Shown: positions 25,918 to 36,960 of the stretch, piece after piece | How positions within the stretch are numbered: position 1 is the stretch's first letter | Layout of the letters: each line of letters opens with the position of its first letter | Source: Aselliscus stoliczkanus | Lineage: Eukaryota; Chordata; Mammalia; Chiroptera; Hipposideridae | Direction of reading: 5' to 3' | Assembly: GCA_033961575.1 (NCBI GenBank) | Contig: CM066728.1 | Span: forward strand, 107,588,852 to 107,652,851 | DNA: 64,000 nt | Notes under the pieces: model-generated | Database searches by the model: none | Told to the model about the DNA's origin: nothing | Seen by the model: only the letters and a program-made list of their open reading frames with translations | Program-made: the position numbers and the translations under genes

Positions 25918-25957
25918 TGTTTTGTTTTTTGTTTTTTGTTTTGTTTTGTTTTTTTAC
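25918..25957. repeat. T/G-rich low-complexity run
   Basis: Irregular TTTTG/TTTTTTG units, probably the degenerated tail of an inverted retroposon. Confidence 0.8.
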
Positions 25958-26139
25958 TACATGGTCAATTTCTCTCCGTCCATGAAGGTATTTCAATCAG
26001 TGTATAAACATGCTTTGAATGACCCACTTTAAAAAATAGCCCTGCGTGCTCACACCCCTCAAACTGCCACCAGTTCCTTTGTTCCTCTTCAGGACAAAAC
26101 TGCTCTAATGAGCTCCCTCTGCCTACTTCCTTACTTCCC

Positions 26140-27832
26140 ATTAACCTTCTTTATTGAATTATGAAATTTTGTGAGCATACAGAAAAGGGTTGTAATCTGA
26201 TGAACACTCACCAAAGCACCTCTGCCCAAGCTTAACATTTTTTATTTCACTATTTGGTTCATATCTTAACTTTTAAAAATGGGAAACAGAATAACACATA
26301 AAGTTATCTTTTCACAATCTCCGCTCCCCTTCCCGAGGGTAAACAACGTGAATTTAGTGTTTACCATTTCTGTGCTATTTAACTACCATGTATGTATTCA
26401 TACATTCCATAGGTATGATTTTTTGGTTTAGTGCTTTATGTAAACTGGCCATATACTGCTGCATATCCTCTGCAACTTTGCCAACTGGACTGTATGGAAT
26501 ATATATTTTCATCTTTACAAATGACCAAAACACGTCTTCCCAAGTGATTGTACCAATTTACACCTCTAAAGTTCCCCTTGACAATATTTGATGACAGTTG
26601 GTATCGTCAGACTTTTTTATTATTGCCAATCTGATTGGTATGATGTGGTGCCATATTGTTTTAATTAAATGCCCATGACAATTAGGGAGGCTGTATTCTC
26701 TTCTTATGTTTATGGGCCATGGATTTTCCTGTTTCATTTGCACATTTTTTCTGTTGCTTCCTCCTCCTCCAGTGGATTGGTAGGAGTTTGAAAATATATT
26801 CCGCCTATCATCTTTTCTCAATTGTATGCACTGAAAATTCTCCCAGGCTATGGCTTGCTTTTAAGTTGTATTTCATCATATGGAAGTTCTAAACTTTAAT
26901 GTTGTTTGCTGTATTGATTTTTTTTTTTCTCTTTATGGCTGGTCTTTTATCTTATTTTGAGAACTGTTCCCTATCCAGAGGTCATATAGATAGCTTCTTA
27001 TATGTTTTCCTTAATCTTTTCTCACTTTAGCTTTAATCTACTTTGAAGTTATTTCTATGAACAGCTTGAGGGAGGCATCTAATTCACTGTTTTTTCATCA
27101 GGGTTGTCAGTTGTTTTAGAGCCCTTAATTGACTCCCCCCTCCCCAGTGAACCCCTTTGTCACATGTCACAGTTGGCACATATGTGGTTCTGTTTGTGGA
27201 CCCTCTGTCAGGCTGTTCCCTTCGTCAGTCCTTGTGCCAGTCTCTCAGTGTCTTGATTTCTTTAGCCCTATGAACAATATTGATACCTCACGACTCCCAC
27301 TTGCCTTGTTTATTTTCTACCAAAATTCCTTACTCACTCTTAGACCCGTGATCTTGCCTTGCTTATAAATGTCATGATCTTCTTAAGTTCCATAAGCCAG
27401 TGTGATTTTGATTGCATCTCCATTGTATTTAAGGGTGAATTTGGGGAGCATGGATTTTCTGAATGAATATTTCATATTCAAGATATTATGTACCGAATCA
27501 TTCCATACATAAATGTAGCATAGCATTGATTTATTTAGGCCTTCTTTAGGACCTTTACGTTTAGTTTTATACGTTTTCCACAAAGGTTCAACATATCTTT
27601 GCCAAAATTATTCTTAGGTAACATATTGATTTTTTTGTTAATGTTATCTTTTCTAAATGGTATTTTCTCATATTTGCTGATGGTTTATGGGAACACAATT
27701 GATTTGTGTAGTGCTATTCTATCTAACAGCTTTGCAGAACTTTGTCTTTATTCTAATTATTTATCTGTAGATGTGCTTAAGTGGTTTTACTGGAGACAAT
27801 TATATTGTCTGCAATTAATAGTTTGTTTCTTT
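26140..27832 (-). mobile_element. Old L1 LINE, 3' part, antisense
   Basis: On the + strand the order is inverted L1: 3' UTR-like sequence near 26150-26560, then 'ccaatctgattggtatgatg' near 26627, then ORF2 antisense blocks such as 'gattttgattgcatctccattg' near 27404, 'ttttccacaaaggttcaacatatctttgcc' near 27573 and 'gaacacaattgatttgtg' near 27691. It is fully decayed with no intact frame. The same element resumes after the solo LTR at 28374. Confidence 0.75.
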
Positions 27833-28369
27833 TGTAGGGGCTGGAGCCAGTCTCCCCAGAATGTGACTCCCTGGCATGTAGATGATTTTGAGCTGAAAAC
27901 AGTGAAAGCCCAACAAACTCAGGAAAGGTGTTCCTTTTTTTTTTTTTTTTTTTTAACCTCCCCTTTACCTGCTTAACAGAATTCAGTTAGAAAAACCTGC
28001 TTCAGGAAGGGAAACTTAACACCACTGTAGCATATATGAATTAAGTGCAGCAGACAGGGAGGATCCCAGCAAAAATCTCTAACCCTAGATTCCGCCTTGC
28101 CCACTGTTTCTGGGTGATTCTGCATGAATTTGTTTACCAAATGTTTCCTTTCTTGTCTGTCAATTGCCTATCTCCCTCTCCTTAGTCTGAATGACATATT
28201 TACCTCATTATGCCTCACGCTCTTTGGAATTTTCATGTTTATATGAATTCCCCTTCAGGGATGTATTAAAATTTGATTTTTTTCCTGTTAATCTGTTATA
28301 TGTCATTTGAATTACTTGACTAGCCAGAAAGAACTAAAGGAGTAAGGGGAAAGTTACCCTGCCCAGACA
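27833..28369 (+). mobile_element. Solo endogenous-retroviral LTR (class I-like)
   Basis: A 537-bp block starts TG (TGTAGGGGCTGG) and ends CA (CTGCCCAGACA). It interrupts an antisense L1 and is flanked by a 4-bp direct repeat CTTT (27829-27832 and 28370-28373), the duplication size usual for gamma-retrovirus-like (ERV1) insertions. The 3' part ('cctgttaatctgttatatg', 'actagccagaaagaac') resembles a mammalian ERV1 LTR that I recall but cannot name. There is no internal region, so it is a recombination-derived solo LTR. A 20-T run lies at 27935-27954. Confidence 0.7.
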
Positions 28370-28373
28370 CTTT

Positions 28374-29970
28374 TCAACCAATTATTTCAGTGTTGAATAG
28401 AAATGTTGATGTTGGATGTTGGTCTAGATTGTCACTTTTAAGTGACTATTTCTGGCTTTTCATAGTTAAATGTAAAACTTCTTGATTGGTTTTGTAGTCT
28501 ATCTAAATAGGTAAATTCCTCTATCACTAGTCTAATAGCTAAGATAATTCTTTTTCAAATGATGAATAAATGTTATTTTTTTTTCAAAGCATGTTATATA
28601 GCTGCTGAAATGATCAATATGGCTTTTTTTTATTCTGTTGATGAGGTGATTTTATATTAGTATGTTTTCTAGTGATAACACATCCTTGAATTTTTAGGAG
28701 TTTGACTTATGACTTTTCTGTTCACTAGGATAACTTTCATAAAATAGGGATTACTTGTACCTTGAATATTTGGTAGAATCTTTCTAGAAAACCATCTATC
28801 TAGGCCTGTTTATCTGTTTTACTTGTTAAGCATTTGTTGATTCAGCCTCTTTAATGAACGTTTGAGTTCCTATTCCCTCTTTAGTTTTCTAAAGCTAAAA
28901 TTTCCTAGTGAGTTATATCTTTTCAGAGGTTGGTCTATATTATTAAACTTATATAATTTTTAAAATGGCTTTGGTATTGCTGATTCTTTCCATTGTACCT
29001 TTATAATTTTTCAGTAATATGCGATATTAACTACGTTATTTCCCTTTGCTCTTTTCTTTTTCTGACTTTTTGAGTTGGACTTCTAGCTTGTCAGTTTCAG
29101 TCCTTCTTTTCTAATATATAAGTAACTTTTAAGCCTTTCTCTGTAAATACTACTATAGCTATTACGTAAGTTTTTATGTTGGATTTTCATACAAAATATT
29201 AATTTTTCTGAGTTTCATTGTCTTCTGTGTCCCATGTGTTATTAGAAATGTAGCTTACAATTGACAAGTATGAAGTATTTTAAATGATTAATTTGTAACC
29301 TAAATGCATGGCACTGATTATTCACAATTCATTGAAGCTTCTCTGTGGCTCCAGATTTGCTTAATTTTTATAAATCTTGTCCATTAAAGTAATGTTGCTA
29401 GTTGTTTTTCTCAGGATATCTAAATTCATACTATTTTTTTCTTTCCTGGGGAATTAGTGAGAGAAGTGTGCTCCATCAATGATTGTGGATTTGTGAATTT
29501 TCCTTGCAATTTTGTAGATTTTTACTTTTTATATTTTAAAATCATTTTGTTAGTTGCATACACATTTGTATATCCTAATGAATTGAATCTTTTTTAGATA
29601 GTGAATATTTTTACTGAGATTTTACCTTTAAAATTTATATTTGATATGAATATTTATGAACTTGCACACTTGCCTGGTATATTTTTTCTCATTCTGTAAT
29701 TGTGCTTTTGGACATGATTGGATTTTATATGTTTACTGTAATTCTACTACTTTTCTTTGTATAATTTTTTCTTTCCATGTGTCTTCTTTTCCTTTCCAGA
29801 CTTCTACTGGATTGATTATCTTTATCTTTTTTCTTTTCTCCTGTTTTAGAAGATTGTATCTATTGCTATTTATCTATTTTTTTTTTTGCAATTACATTAC
29901 CATCCTTGTTACTTTAACAAGTATGTTTGAGTTAAATTCTAAAGATAATATTTCCACTCTTCTGTGGAAT
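28374..29970 (-). mobile_element. Old L1 LINE, continuation upstream of the solo LTR, antisense
   Basis: The inverted L1 ORF2 order carries on after the LTR: 'cagtgttgaatagaaatg' near 28389, 'ctgttgatgaggtgatttta' near 28635, 'ttagaaatgtagcttac' near 29243 and further T-rich antisense blocks. No intact frame. The 169-codon frame at 29656-30165 is a chance opening across the L1/L2 junction. Confidence 0.7.
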
Positions 29971-29974
29971 TTCA

Positions 29975-30200
29975 CTCCCTTTCCCCATTTTCTTTTTAGT
30001 CACTACTCATCCCTCAAATGTCAGCTCAAATGCCACCTTTCATGCTGCCTGTCCTGCCTGACTCCTCAGACTGAGGAAGACACCCTAAAATTGTCCTTCA
30101 TAGCATTTATTAAGGTTTATGATTACATACTTGTGGGATCAGTCCTTGATACCTACCTTCCCTGAGACTGTATGTAATTCCTAAAGGGCGGAGCTCGTAA
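29975..30200 (+). mobile_element. L2 LINE 3'-end fragment, sense
   Basis: 'ctcaaatgtcagctcaaatgcc', 'ctgcctgactcctcagactg', 'cttcatagcatttattaag' and 'gagactgtatgtaattcctaaagggcgg' follow the conserved 3' end of L2. The very last (tgaatg)n part is missing. Confidence 0.75.
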
Positions 30201-30399
30201 TAGTAATAGACCGAATTACTTTCAGTCTGTTCCTAACGTGCAGCCAACTTGGCTGAACTCGGAAAGCAGAGCAGGAGGGAGGCCTGCAGGCAGGGGTGGC
30301 AATGTTGACAGATGAAGACACAGGGATGTAAGACCTGGAAAAGCCGTATACCTTCTGTCCGTTAAGAATCACATTCTCTTGCTAAACCCAGAAGAGAAG

Positions 30400-30770
30400 C
30401 AATGATGGACAAAACCAAAGGGAAAGTTACTTCTTTCTCCTGTTATGAAGTCCGGGGGTGGCAATCCATGGCTGAGATGGGGACTCCATTGAATCACCAA
30501 GGATTCAGGTTCCTTTTTCTGGCTCTTCTGACCTTGGCTCATGGCTTATATCCTCAAGGTTACCTTCCAGTACAGGATGGTGGCTGGCATTTCAACTGTT
30601 ATGGTCAAGTTCCAGGCAGGAATCCAGAAGCGGGAAGGAAGGCCAAGGAAGATCATGCCCAGTTAGTGGTTGCCCCCTTTTACGAAGCCTTTCTTGGAAT
30701 CCCACTGACTTACACCTTAGTGTCACAGCTAAGTTCCATGGTTTTGCCTAGCTGCAAGCAAGTTGCTTTG
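30400..30770. mobile_element. Ancient interspersed repeat, family not named
   Basis: 'tccatggctgagatggggac', 'tccattgaatcaccaaggat', 'ccttggctcatgg' and 'gttttgcctagctgcaagcaag' (about 30467-30760) match a common old mammalian repeat that I remember but cannot name reliably. The 136-codon frame here is probably a repeat artefact. Confidence 0.45.
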
Positions 30771-33289
30771 TTTTGTTTTGTTTTAAAGCCAGGCAGATCG
30801 CAGCTCAAATAAAATAAAATCTGTGTTATTAAGGATGATGGGGGGTGTTGTTTGGGGGTGATCACTGCGGCATAGTGCTACAGACTGAGGGTGCAGGGAG
30901 ACTGGTAGACCAGCATGAGGTGTTGGTATTTTGGGTGAAAGAAGTTGACACTCTGAATTAAGGCAACAATGGGAACGGAAAGGAGGGTCTGAAATGAGAG
31001 TTGACAGAAGGGTGACAGGAGCCCTGACAGCTCATCTTCTTTCCACTTATTTGCTTCAGGAGACACTTTGCTACTGGTCAATTTCATTTAGTAGACATTC
31101 TATTTATTGAACTCAAGGTCATTATGAGTTAATCTCCCTGGTAAATGACAGAATAAACTATAAAATAAAATAATAAAGGCAGAGTAATTTGTGTTTCTAA
31201 CTCTAGGTACGGTGAACATTATTTTTGAAAACTTATTTCCAAATGTACTTATTTGCCCCCAAATCTCTATTTCCAAAAACAAAGGAATATAGAGGAAATT
31301 GATTAATGAGCATCAAACATATCATTTTTAAAAAGTACAGCCATTCTTTGCTTAGAGATACTCAAGATATATACCAGGCTCCATGTCAGAAAATAACATT
31401 TAGGAAACCATATGGATGCTTTATCTCCATGCCACATACCATCTGCATTTCCTCTAGGTATTCCAAAAATCTTTTAAACCTAGCCTTTTATCCTCTCCCC
31501 ATACCATACCTATAAAAAGGCAACTTTAGGTGTTTTGAGCACAACAGCTTTAATTTAAGGATACGGGTTGCTAGAAATTTAACCATAAATACAAGGCAAA
31601 ATACTTCCAGATTTCTAGACTACTTTGGTCTTCTGGATACATAGCTGAAGTAAAATACCATGTCTTTCTTTAATAGGCCCTTACTGAAAGTAAGATGAAT
31701 CACTAAGCTTTTCTAAGTAAAACGTAAGTGATGCTTGTTGAACGTATGCTCTGGTTGTTGGATCTTTGAGTTCCCACTGAGGTTCCTCGCGGGCAGACTT
31801 TGGACAGGTTGCTCCCTTGAACATAGCCCTAGGTGGACAAAGGTGGTTTTCACCTGTGGAATGATTTCCAAAGAGCTCAGAGATGAGCTCACCTGGATTG
31901 GCTGGGGGCCAGGTCGCTCTGTGTCAACCTCCAAGGAACAACTGGCAATGGCAAAACATGTTGCTATGACAGACAAGGGAGGCTTGAAGCAGGCTGGGAT
32001 GCACATGGGTGGTGCTCAGCCTTCAAAGGAAGGAATGTGAGGGGGTGCCCAGTGCACAGGCTGGCAGAGGGCAACGAGCAGGTGCCGTTGGGGTTGACCT
32101 GGTCCTTCCATTTAAGGTCTAGTATGCTGCACTTTGTCCCATGTCCCATGCACATCTGAGAATGCTTGTTCTCAAACGTGCCATAACTATTTTCTTTCTA
32201 TTCTGTCTAGTTTCTGGGCTGTACTTTTTGTGTAAAACTGGTCTGCTTACCTCTGCCATGGGAATGAGCATTTCTAAGGGTAAAAGAACCCGAAAGAATT
32301 TCAGGTGACATTCAAGGTCTTGAATAGGGGCTGATGGCTCCCTGAATTCTCCCCACTTGGTGATTCTGGTTCTGTCAAATCTTTGGGGCATATCACAGCA
32401 TTATCTGTAGCCATATCATGGGTCTTTCAAATACTTAAAATATCTGAACAAAAAGCATTGCTAGGCAATCTTAGTGAGGCATAAAACTGCCTATCGCTTT
32501 ACCAATGTTTGGCCATTTTAAGAAAAAAACTAATGGGGCTGATCAGACAACCTAGCAGTTCTGTCAATTCTTAAATGCCATGATCTAAAAGAAGGAAAAC
32601 GAGTAAAAGAGGAACACTTGTACACGAGGACTGTAATGTGTCTCTGGCTTATTTGCAGGAAATCCATTAAGATGTACACGTCCAGAACGCCATGATTTCC
32701 TGGACTAAGGTTTCTCGGTGATACTAGTGCGATCTCACGCACTGCGAAGGTCACGGACACCAAGGTTTCCTTTTCAGGTCACAGCAGCATCTTCATCTCC
32801 TCCAGGTGATGCTCTCTTCAGCTCTCTCCCTGCTGCTTCCCCTCTGAGGTGGCAGTTTCACAGACAAGGCTGGTATTCAAGCACAAGGGAGGGAAATAAA
32901 GACAAGACAAAACTGGTTAATTATGTCAGAGACATAAGAGACCCTTCATATCACCATATAGAAATTGAGGTGAATCAGGAAATGGATGGCGTTTTTTCAA
33001 GTCACATGAATCAGCGCCCCAGAATTCATCACTTTCACCAAGTGTGCGCTTGGTCTTCTCATCCTTTTACACTAGGGGCACAGCTAACCGAAAACAGTGT
33101 AGGGAGAGCTCTCGGTTTTAAAGGAAGAGAGCTAAACAGTTTTGTTTTGAAATGATCATGTCTAGTTCTACAATGTAGGGAGAAGCAGCTTAATGTAGGA
33201 AGTTCTTCAGTGAGCAAGAACTTACCCAGAAATTTCATTTGGAAAAACAAAACACCTGTGGATTCTTTAAACTGCTCTTATCGTAGAGA
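30771..33289. other. No gene recognised
   Basis: Mixed sequence. Frames up to 145 codons (32718-33155) have no recognised domain, and several mirror frames overlap on the other strand. Confidence 0.4.
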
Positions 33290-33490
33290 GCCTCCTTCTG
33301 TGCCGGTTCCTGGGTGAGTATTTAAGTCCATCACCTCCTTTCTCTTTCGAGGCTTACAAAGGAGGACACACCTGGCAGGAGGTGTGTTTGAGCTCCAGCT
33401 GAAGAGACTCCATCTCAGAAAAGTTAAGGAACTTTCCCTGGGTCACAAGGTGGAATCCTGACTTCAGTTTCGAGTCATTTCACTTTGATG
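33290..33490 (-). repeat. MIR SINE, antisense
   Basis: 'catctcagaaaagttaaggaac' and 'tccctgggtcacaaggtgg' (about 33410-33453) are the inverted MIR 'ctcagagaggttaagtaacttgcccaaggtcaca' block, preceded by the size-class phrase. Diverged. Confidence 0.6.
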
Positions 33491-34600
33491 ACGCACTCTA
33501 AATTATTATTTCATGTCTTGTCCCTCCTCTTTATTAATTTGTTTATAATGCATTATCGCTAAATATACATATTTTAACAATGCTTGGGTGTAGCCTGTAA
33601 ACTGCCTGTAGAATTGACCTCTCTCCCCCACATACACATAAAGTTACATAATTTATCCAGCTAATCGTTATTTTATCAGCCCTCCTGGGTTATGGTGTAG
33701 AAGGCTCTTTTCTTCCCACTGCTGAGCTTTCTGCATGCCAAGATTTTTTTTTTTTTTAAGTGTACATGCCTTTAACTGTAATGGGGAAAGGCAAGGACAA
33801 AGATTAACTAAACACATCTGGATCTTAATTTCTGTCTCCCTTTGCCGTGGTGGCTGGAGGCTCCAAAGGTCCCTACCCACCCAAGGACTGAAAGGTCAAG
33901 TGTAAGGTAGGGTTCTCCCTCCCTTTCTTCCCCCTCCCCCACCAGGAGGAGAGCAGCCAGGCTAGACCTTGGTCTGCCTCCTCCCACCAGGGCGCTGCCA
34001 GGCCTCTGTGCCACGTAGGCAAGAGTCAGAGAGTTAGGAATGGAGCTAGTGCCCCACGTGCCAAACACAGAACAGAGAAGGGTTAAGCCGCTCAGTGAGG
34101 CCTCAGGAGCCAGGCAGCTGCAGGGCACCAGGCTGAGTGCCCCACACCCGCCGGCCCCCTGCCCTGCCCACTACCACCCTGGGAAGAATGCTTCTCCAAA
34201 GAGGTACTCAGCCACTGACATTTCCTTCTGGATGTCTTAAAGGGAATCCGAGTGAGGCCTCTAGCACCCAGGCATCTCATCACCAGTGTGAGAGCGACAT
34301 TGGAGATTTGGGGGTGGGTTTGGCTTCTATGGAAATCTTCAAATTGCTTTCATTTAATTCTTTTATTAAAAAAAAAGCATTCTACAAAGACAGATCAATG
34401 CCAATTTGTATTTCTCTTGTCCTTCCCTTGGATCTGTAGGCTATGACACCTTCCAGCCAGTGGTGGGTTCGTTGTTTCACAGATAAGCTCAATGGCCCAG
34501 GTATGGGCACACTGGGTCATTTCCAGCACGGGGTATCCCAACAACCAGACACTGGCTGTGGAGCCACGTGTGACTGTGGGCCATGGCCGCGCCCTGTCAC
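33491..34600. other. No gene recognised; island shore
   Basis: GC content rises through 33830-34230 and again from 34540. There are short overlapping frames only. It is likely the shore of the CpG island further right. Confidence 0.4.
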
Positions 34601-35553
34601 TAGCTAAGAGAGGGCAGTGGTGAGGCGTTCACGAGTTTCCTTATGCAAGGGGAACTTTAAAGCCACCCTCGGAAGCCAAGATGAAGAAAAAAGGGCCCAG
34701 AGAGACTGTCCCTACCGTCATCCAGAAGGAAAGGGTCACATGCCGACCTTCGGGGGCGCTGAACTAACATTTTGCAACAAAGTGTCAAATTCTAGGAATC
34801 TTGAAAGGCACTTTGCTTTCCAATTGTGAATCTTTTCACCTGAGTCCTTCCTCGAGAAAGCCGAACGACTCTGCAACGTGCAACAAGTAACATTTGGCCC
34901 CGAATTGGACAAGTTGACTTTGTCCACCTAGGAACTGGGAACTCATCTCTGAACGCTCAGCATGGCTACTTGGGGACCCTCCTGGCCTGCCTTATTATTT
35001 CCTTTCTCTGAACTCCGCTGAGATCGAACCAAACAAGGGGGAGGCTCACCCCCCAAATCGCTCCTCTAAGAACCCGCAGCAACTCTCTCCGTCTTGAAGG
35101 AGTTTGCAGCTCAGGCCACAAGAGGATGTCACACAAAAAGAAAAGAAAAAAGTCACAAACCCGGGAGCCCAGGGAGCACCCCGCGGCCCCTGCCCGGCCC
35201 CACCCCAGGGTCCTGTGCCGCCGGGGACCCGCACGTACCTGGAGCCTGGGCCGGCGGGGCGGCCGCGCCACGTCTGCCCCCCCCGCACCGCCTCCGGCGC
35301 TTTGCGCTGCGCCCCCCTCCGCTCCCCCCAGGAGCCACGTCTGAGCCGCGGGACAGGGGCGCGGAGCCACCGCGGGGCTGCGCGAGAGCCGGAGGGTGCG
35401 GCGCCCCCGAAAGTCCAGGGGCGGAGTGCGGCTCCTGGGGTGCACGGGGTCGCGCTGGATGCAGAGGGGGGTCCCGTCCTGGAAAGGGCGGTGTCGGGGG
35501 AGGGGCCCGCGGAGGTCAAGCGTGGGGTGGAGCGCTCGGGTTTCACCGGGCCT

Positions 35554-35646
35554 GGGCGGGGGAGGCGGAGACTCGGCGGCGTGGGCGGGGCGTGGGCGGG
35601 GCCGGGGCGGGGAGAAGGCGGGGCGTGGGCGGGGCCGTGGGCGGGG
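35554..35646. promoter_or_regulatory. Cluster of GC boxes (SP/KLF sites)
   Basis: GGGCGGGG-type sites occur at 35554, 35583, 35594, 35604, 35618, 35627 and 35639 (approximate starts), all in the same orientation. Such clusters typically position transcription start in TATA-less CpG-island promoters, usually 40-100 bp downstream. The G-runs could also form G-quadruplexes on this strand. Confidence 0.7.
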
Positions 35647-35659
35647 CGAAGGAGCCCCG

Positions 35660-36074
35660 CGCTCCCCGCGCGCTCCCCCAGCGCGGCTCTACTCGCCGGG
35701 AAGGCGGCGCCGGCGGCAGCTGTTCCCCTGCACCCGCTCCCGCGCGCTGCCCCTCCGCGGCGGGTGGGCTGCACAGTCCCCCGCGGGCCGCGGCCCCTGT
35801 CTGCATCGCCCCCTCCGCGGGTCCCTGGGGCCCATCCGGGGGCGCCCCTGCGCAGCTGGCTCGGGCACCCAACTTTGCCTCCTCGCCCGTGGCCCCCCGG
35901 GAGCGACCCTGCTTTCCCCCGGCCAGGCCCGGCCGCACGGCGACCTCCGCCCGGAGCGCAACGAGCGGGGGCGGCTGCTGCCTCGACTTCCCCTGCCGGC
36001 GCTGGAGAGAACCGTCGGCCCGCCCCGGGGCTGCAGGCGCTGCGGGATCGGCGCCGGAGCGCGCACCGCACCTG
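35660..36074 (+). other. Candidate non-coding first exon
   Basis: If transcription starts just right of the GC-box cluster, the transcript would reach a good splice donor, CACCTG followed by GTGAGC (junction 36074/36075). The exon has no in-frame ATG with a recognisable coding region, so it would be mostly 5' UTR. This is inference from promoter layout plus one donor motif. A minus-strand alternative donor lies at 35050/35049. Confidence 0.2.
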
Positions 36075-36930
36075 GTGAGCCGCCCTGCTGCCCCGCCGGG
36101 GCCGCAGCCCCACTGCGCCGCGTTGCGGGCGGGTCCCGGGGGCGCGGTGGTCGGCGGCTGGGTCCGGTCAGCCTCGGGCGGGGTGGGCCTGCAGGCCCGG
36201 GTGGGGGGCGCGCACAGGGTGAGGGCTGCCGCGGGCGCGGGCGCCCAGGTGCGCGGGCTGGAAGTTTGCGCCCTGCCTTGGCCGAGCTCTGAGCGCGCAC
36301 AGGGCGGGAGCCAGCGCGGCCGGCGAGGCGGGACCCGGCCCCGCGCCTCGGGCAGGTGCGCACTGGAGGGCCGCGGGCGCGCGTCCAGGCTCGCGCGGCT
36401 GGGAGCGAAGGGCTCGGCGTCCCCATGGCTGGGGCGTCGCGGTCCCGTAGCCGCCGCCCCGCGGCCCCCAGCTGCGGCGGGGCTCCCTGTGCGAGTTGCA
36501 AAGGCTTTGCGGCGCGCGTGAGATGCGCAGAGGCAGTGGGACGGGGGCTCCGCTCCGCCCAGAGCTGTGGGTAACGAGGGAGACCGAGGCCGGGGGCCGC
36601 CCCGAGCATTGATGCCCGGGGCGCAGGGCCTGGGGACGCGCCTGCTCCCGGGGCTGACGGCTGGCCGGTCCCCCTCCGCGGGCGCCCCTGCGCCGCTCCA
36701 CGGACTGCGTATCCCTTGGTTCGGGGGGTCGGGGCGGGAGGCCCCGGAGGGATGTGCGGGCGACCCGCGGAGGCGCAATGCTGCCGCCCGAGCCTGGGGC
36801 ACTCGGAGCCGCGTCCCCTGGCTTTGGCGGGAAGCGCTTTCGCCTCGTAGCCTTTGGCCCGTGTGTGTACCTGGATGCTGCTGCTCGGAGTTGGGCTTTA
36901 ACTTTCCTGCGCCCGCGGCGTCCGGGGGAC

Positions 36931-36947
36931 CCCGGCAGGGGGCGCTG
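36931..36947 (+). promoter_or_regulatory. CTCF-like binding motif
   Basis: CCCGGCAGGGGGCGCTG agrees well with the CTCF core (CC..GCAGGGGGCGCT). It sits at the right edge of the CpG island, a common place for insulator or loop-anchor sites. Motif only; occupancy is not known. Confidence 0.5.
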
Positions 36948-36960
36948 AGCGCGAGCGTTG

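Larger units (their letters stand above)
35140..36960. promoter_or_regulatory. CpG island, probable gene promoter and 5' end
   Basis: About 1.8 kb with very high GC and abundant CpG, in sharp contrast to the AT-rich flanks, and free of recognised repeats. It contains a GC-box cluster (35554-35646), possible first-exon donors on both strands (+ at 36074/36075, - at 35050/35049) and a CTCF-like motif (36931-36947). No TATA box was seen. CpG islands of this kind mark constitutively unmethylated promoters, often of housekeeping or developmental genes. I could not recognise a conserved coding sequence, so the gene and its direction are open; a bidirectional promoter is possible. The frames of 300-475 codons on both strands reflect stop-codon depletion by GC content. 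Confidence 0.85.

Noticed and set aside
29656..30165. 169-codon Phe/Ser/Leu-rich frame resembling a membrane protein
   Set aside because: It spans an antisense L1 and an L2 fragment. The hydrophobic look comes from T-rich sequence.
33985..34000. CTCF-like CCACCAGGGCGCTG
   Set aside because: It lacks two G residues in the core GGGGGC run, so it is below what I would accept.
35094..36521. 475-codon + strand frame and others of 298-419 codons on both strands in the GC-rich region
   Set aside because: Long frames overlap in five or more registers, rich in Ala, Gly, Pro and Arg with no domain. They are explained by stop-codon depletion in the CpG island.
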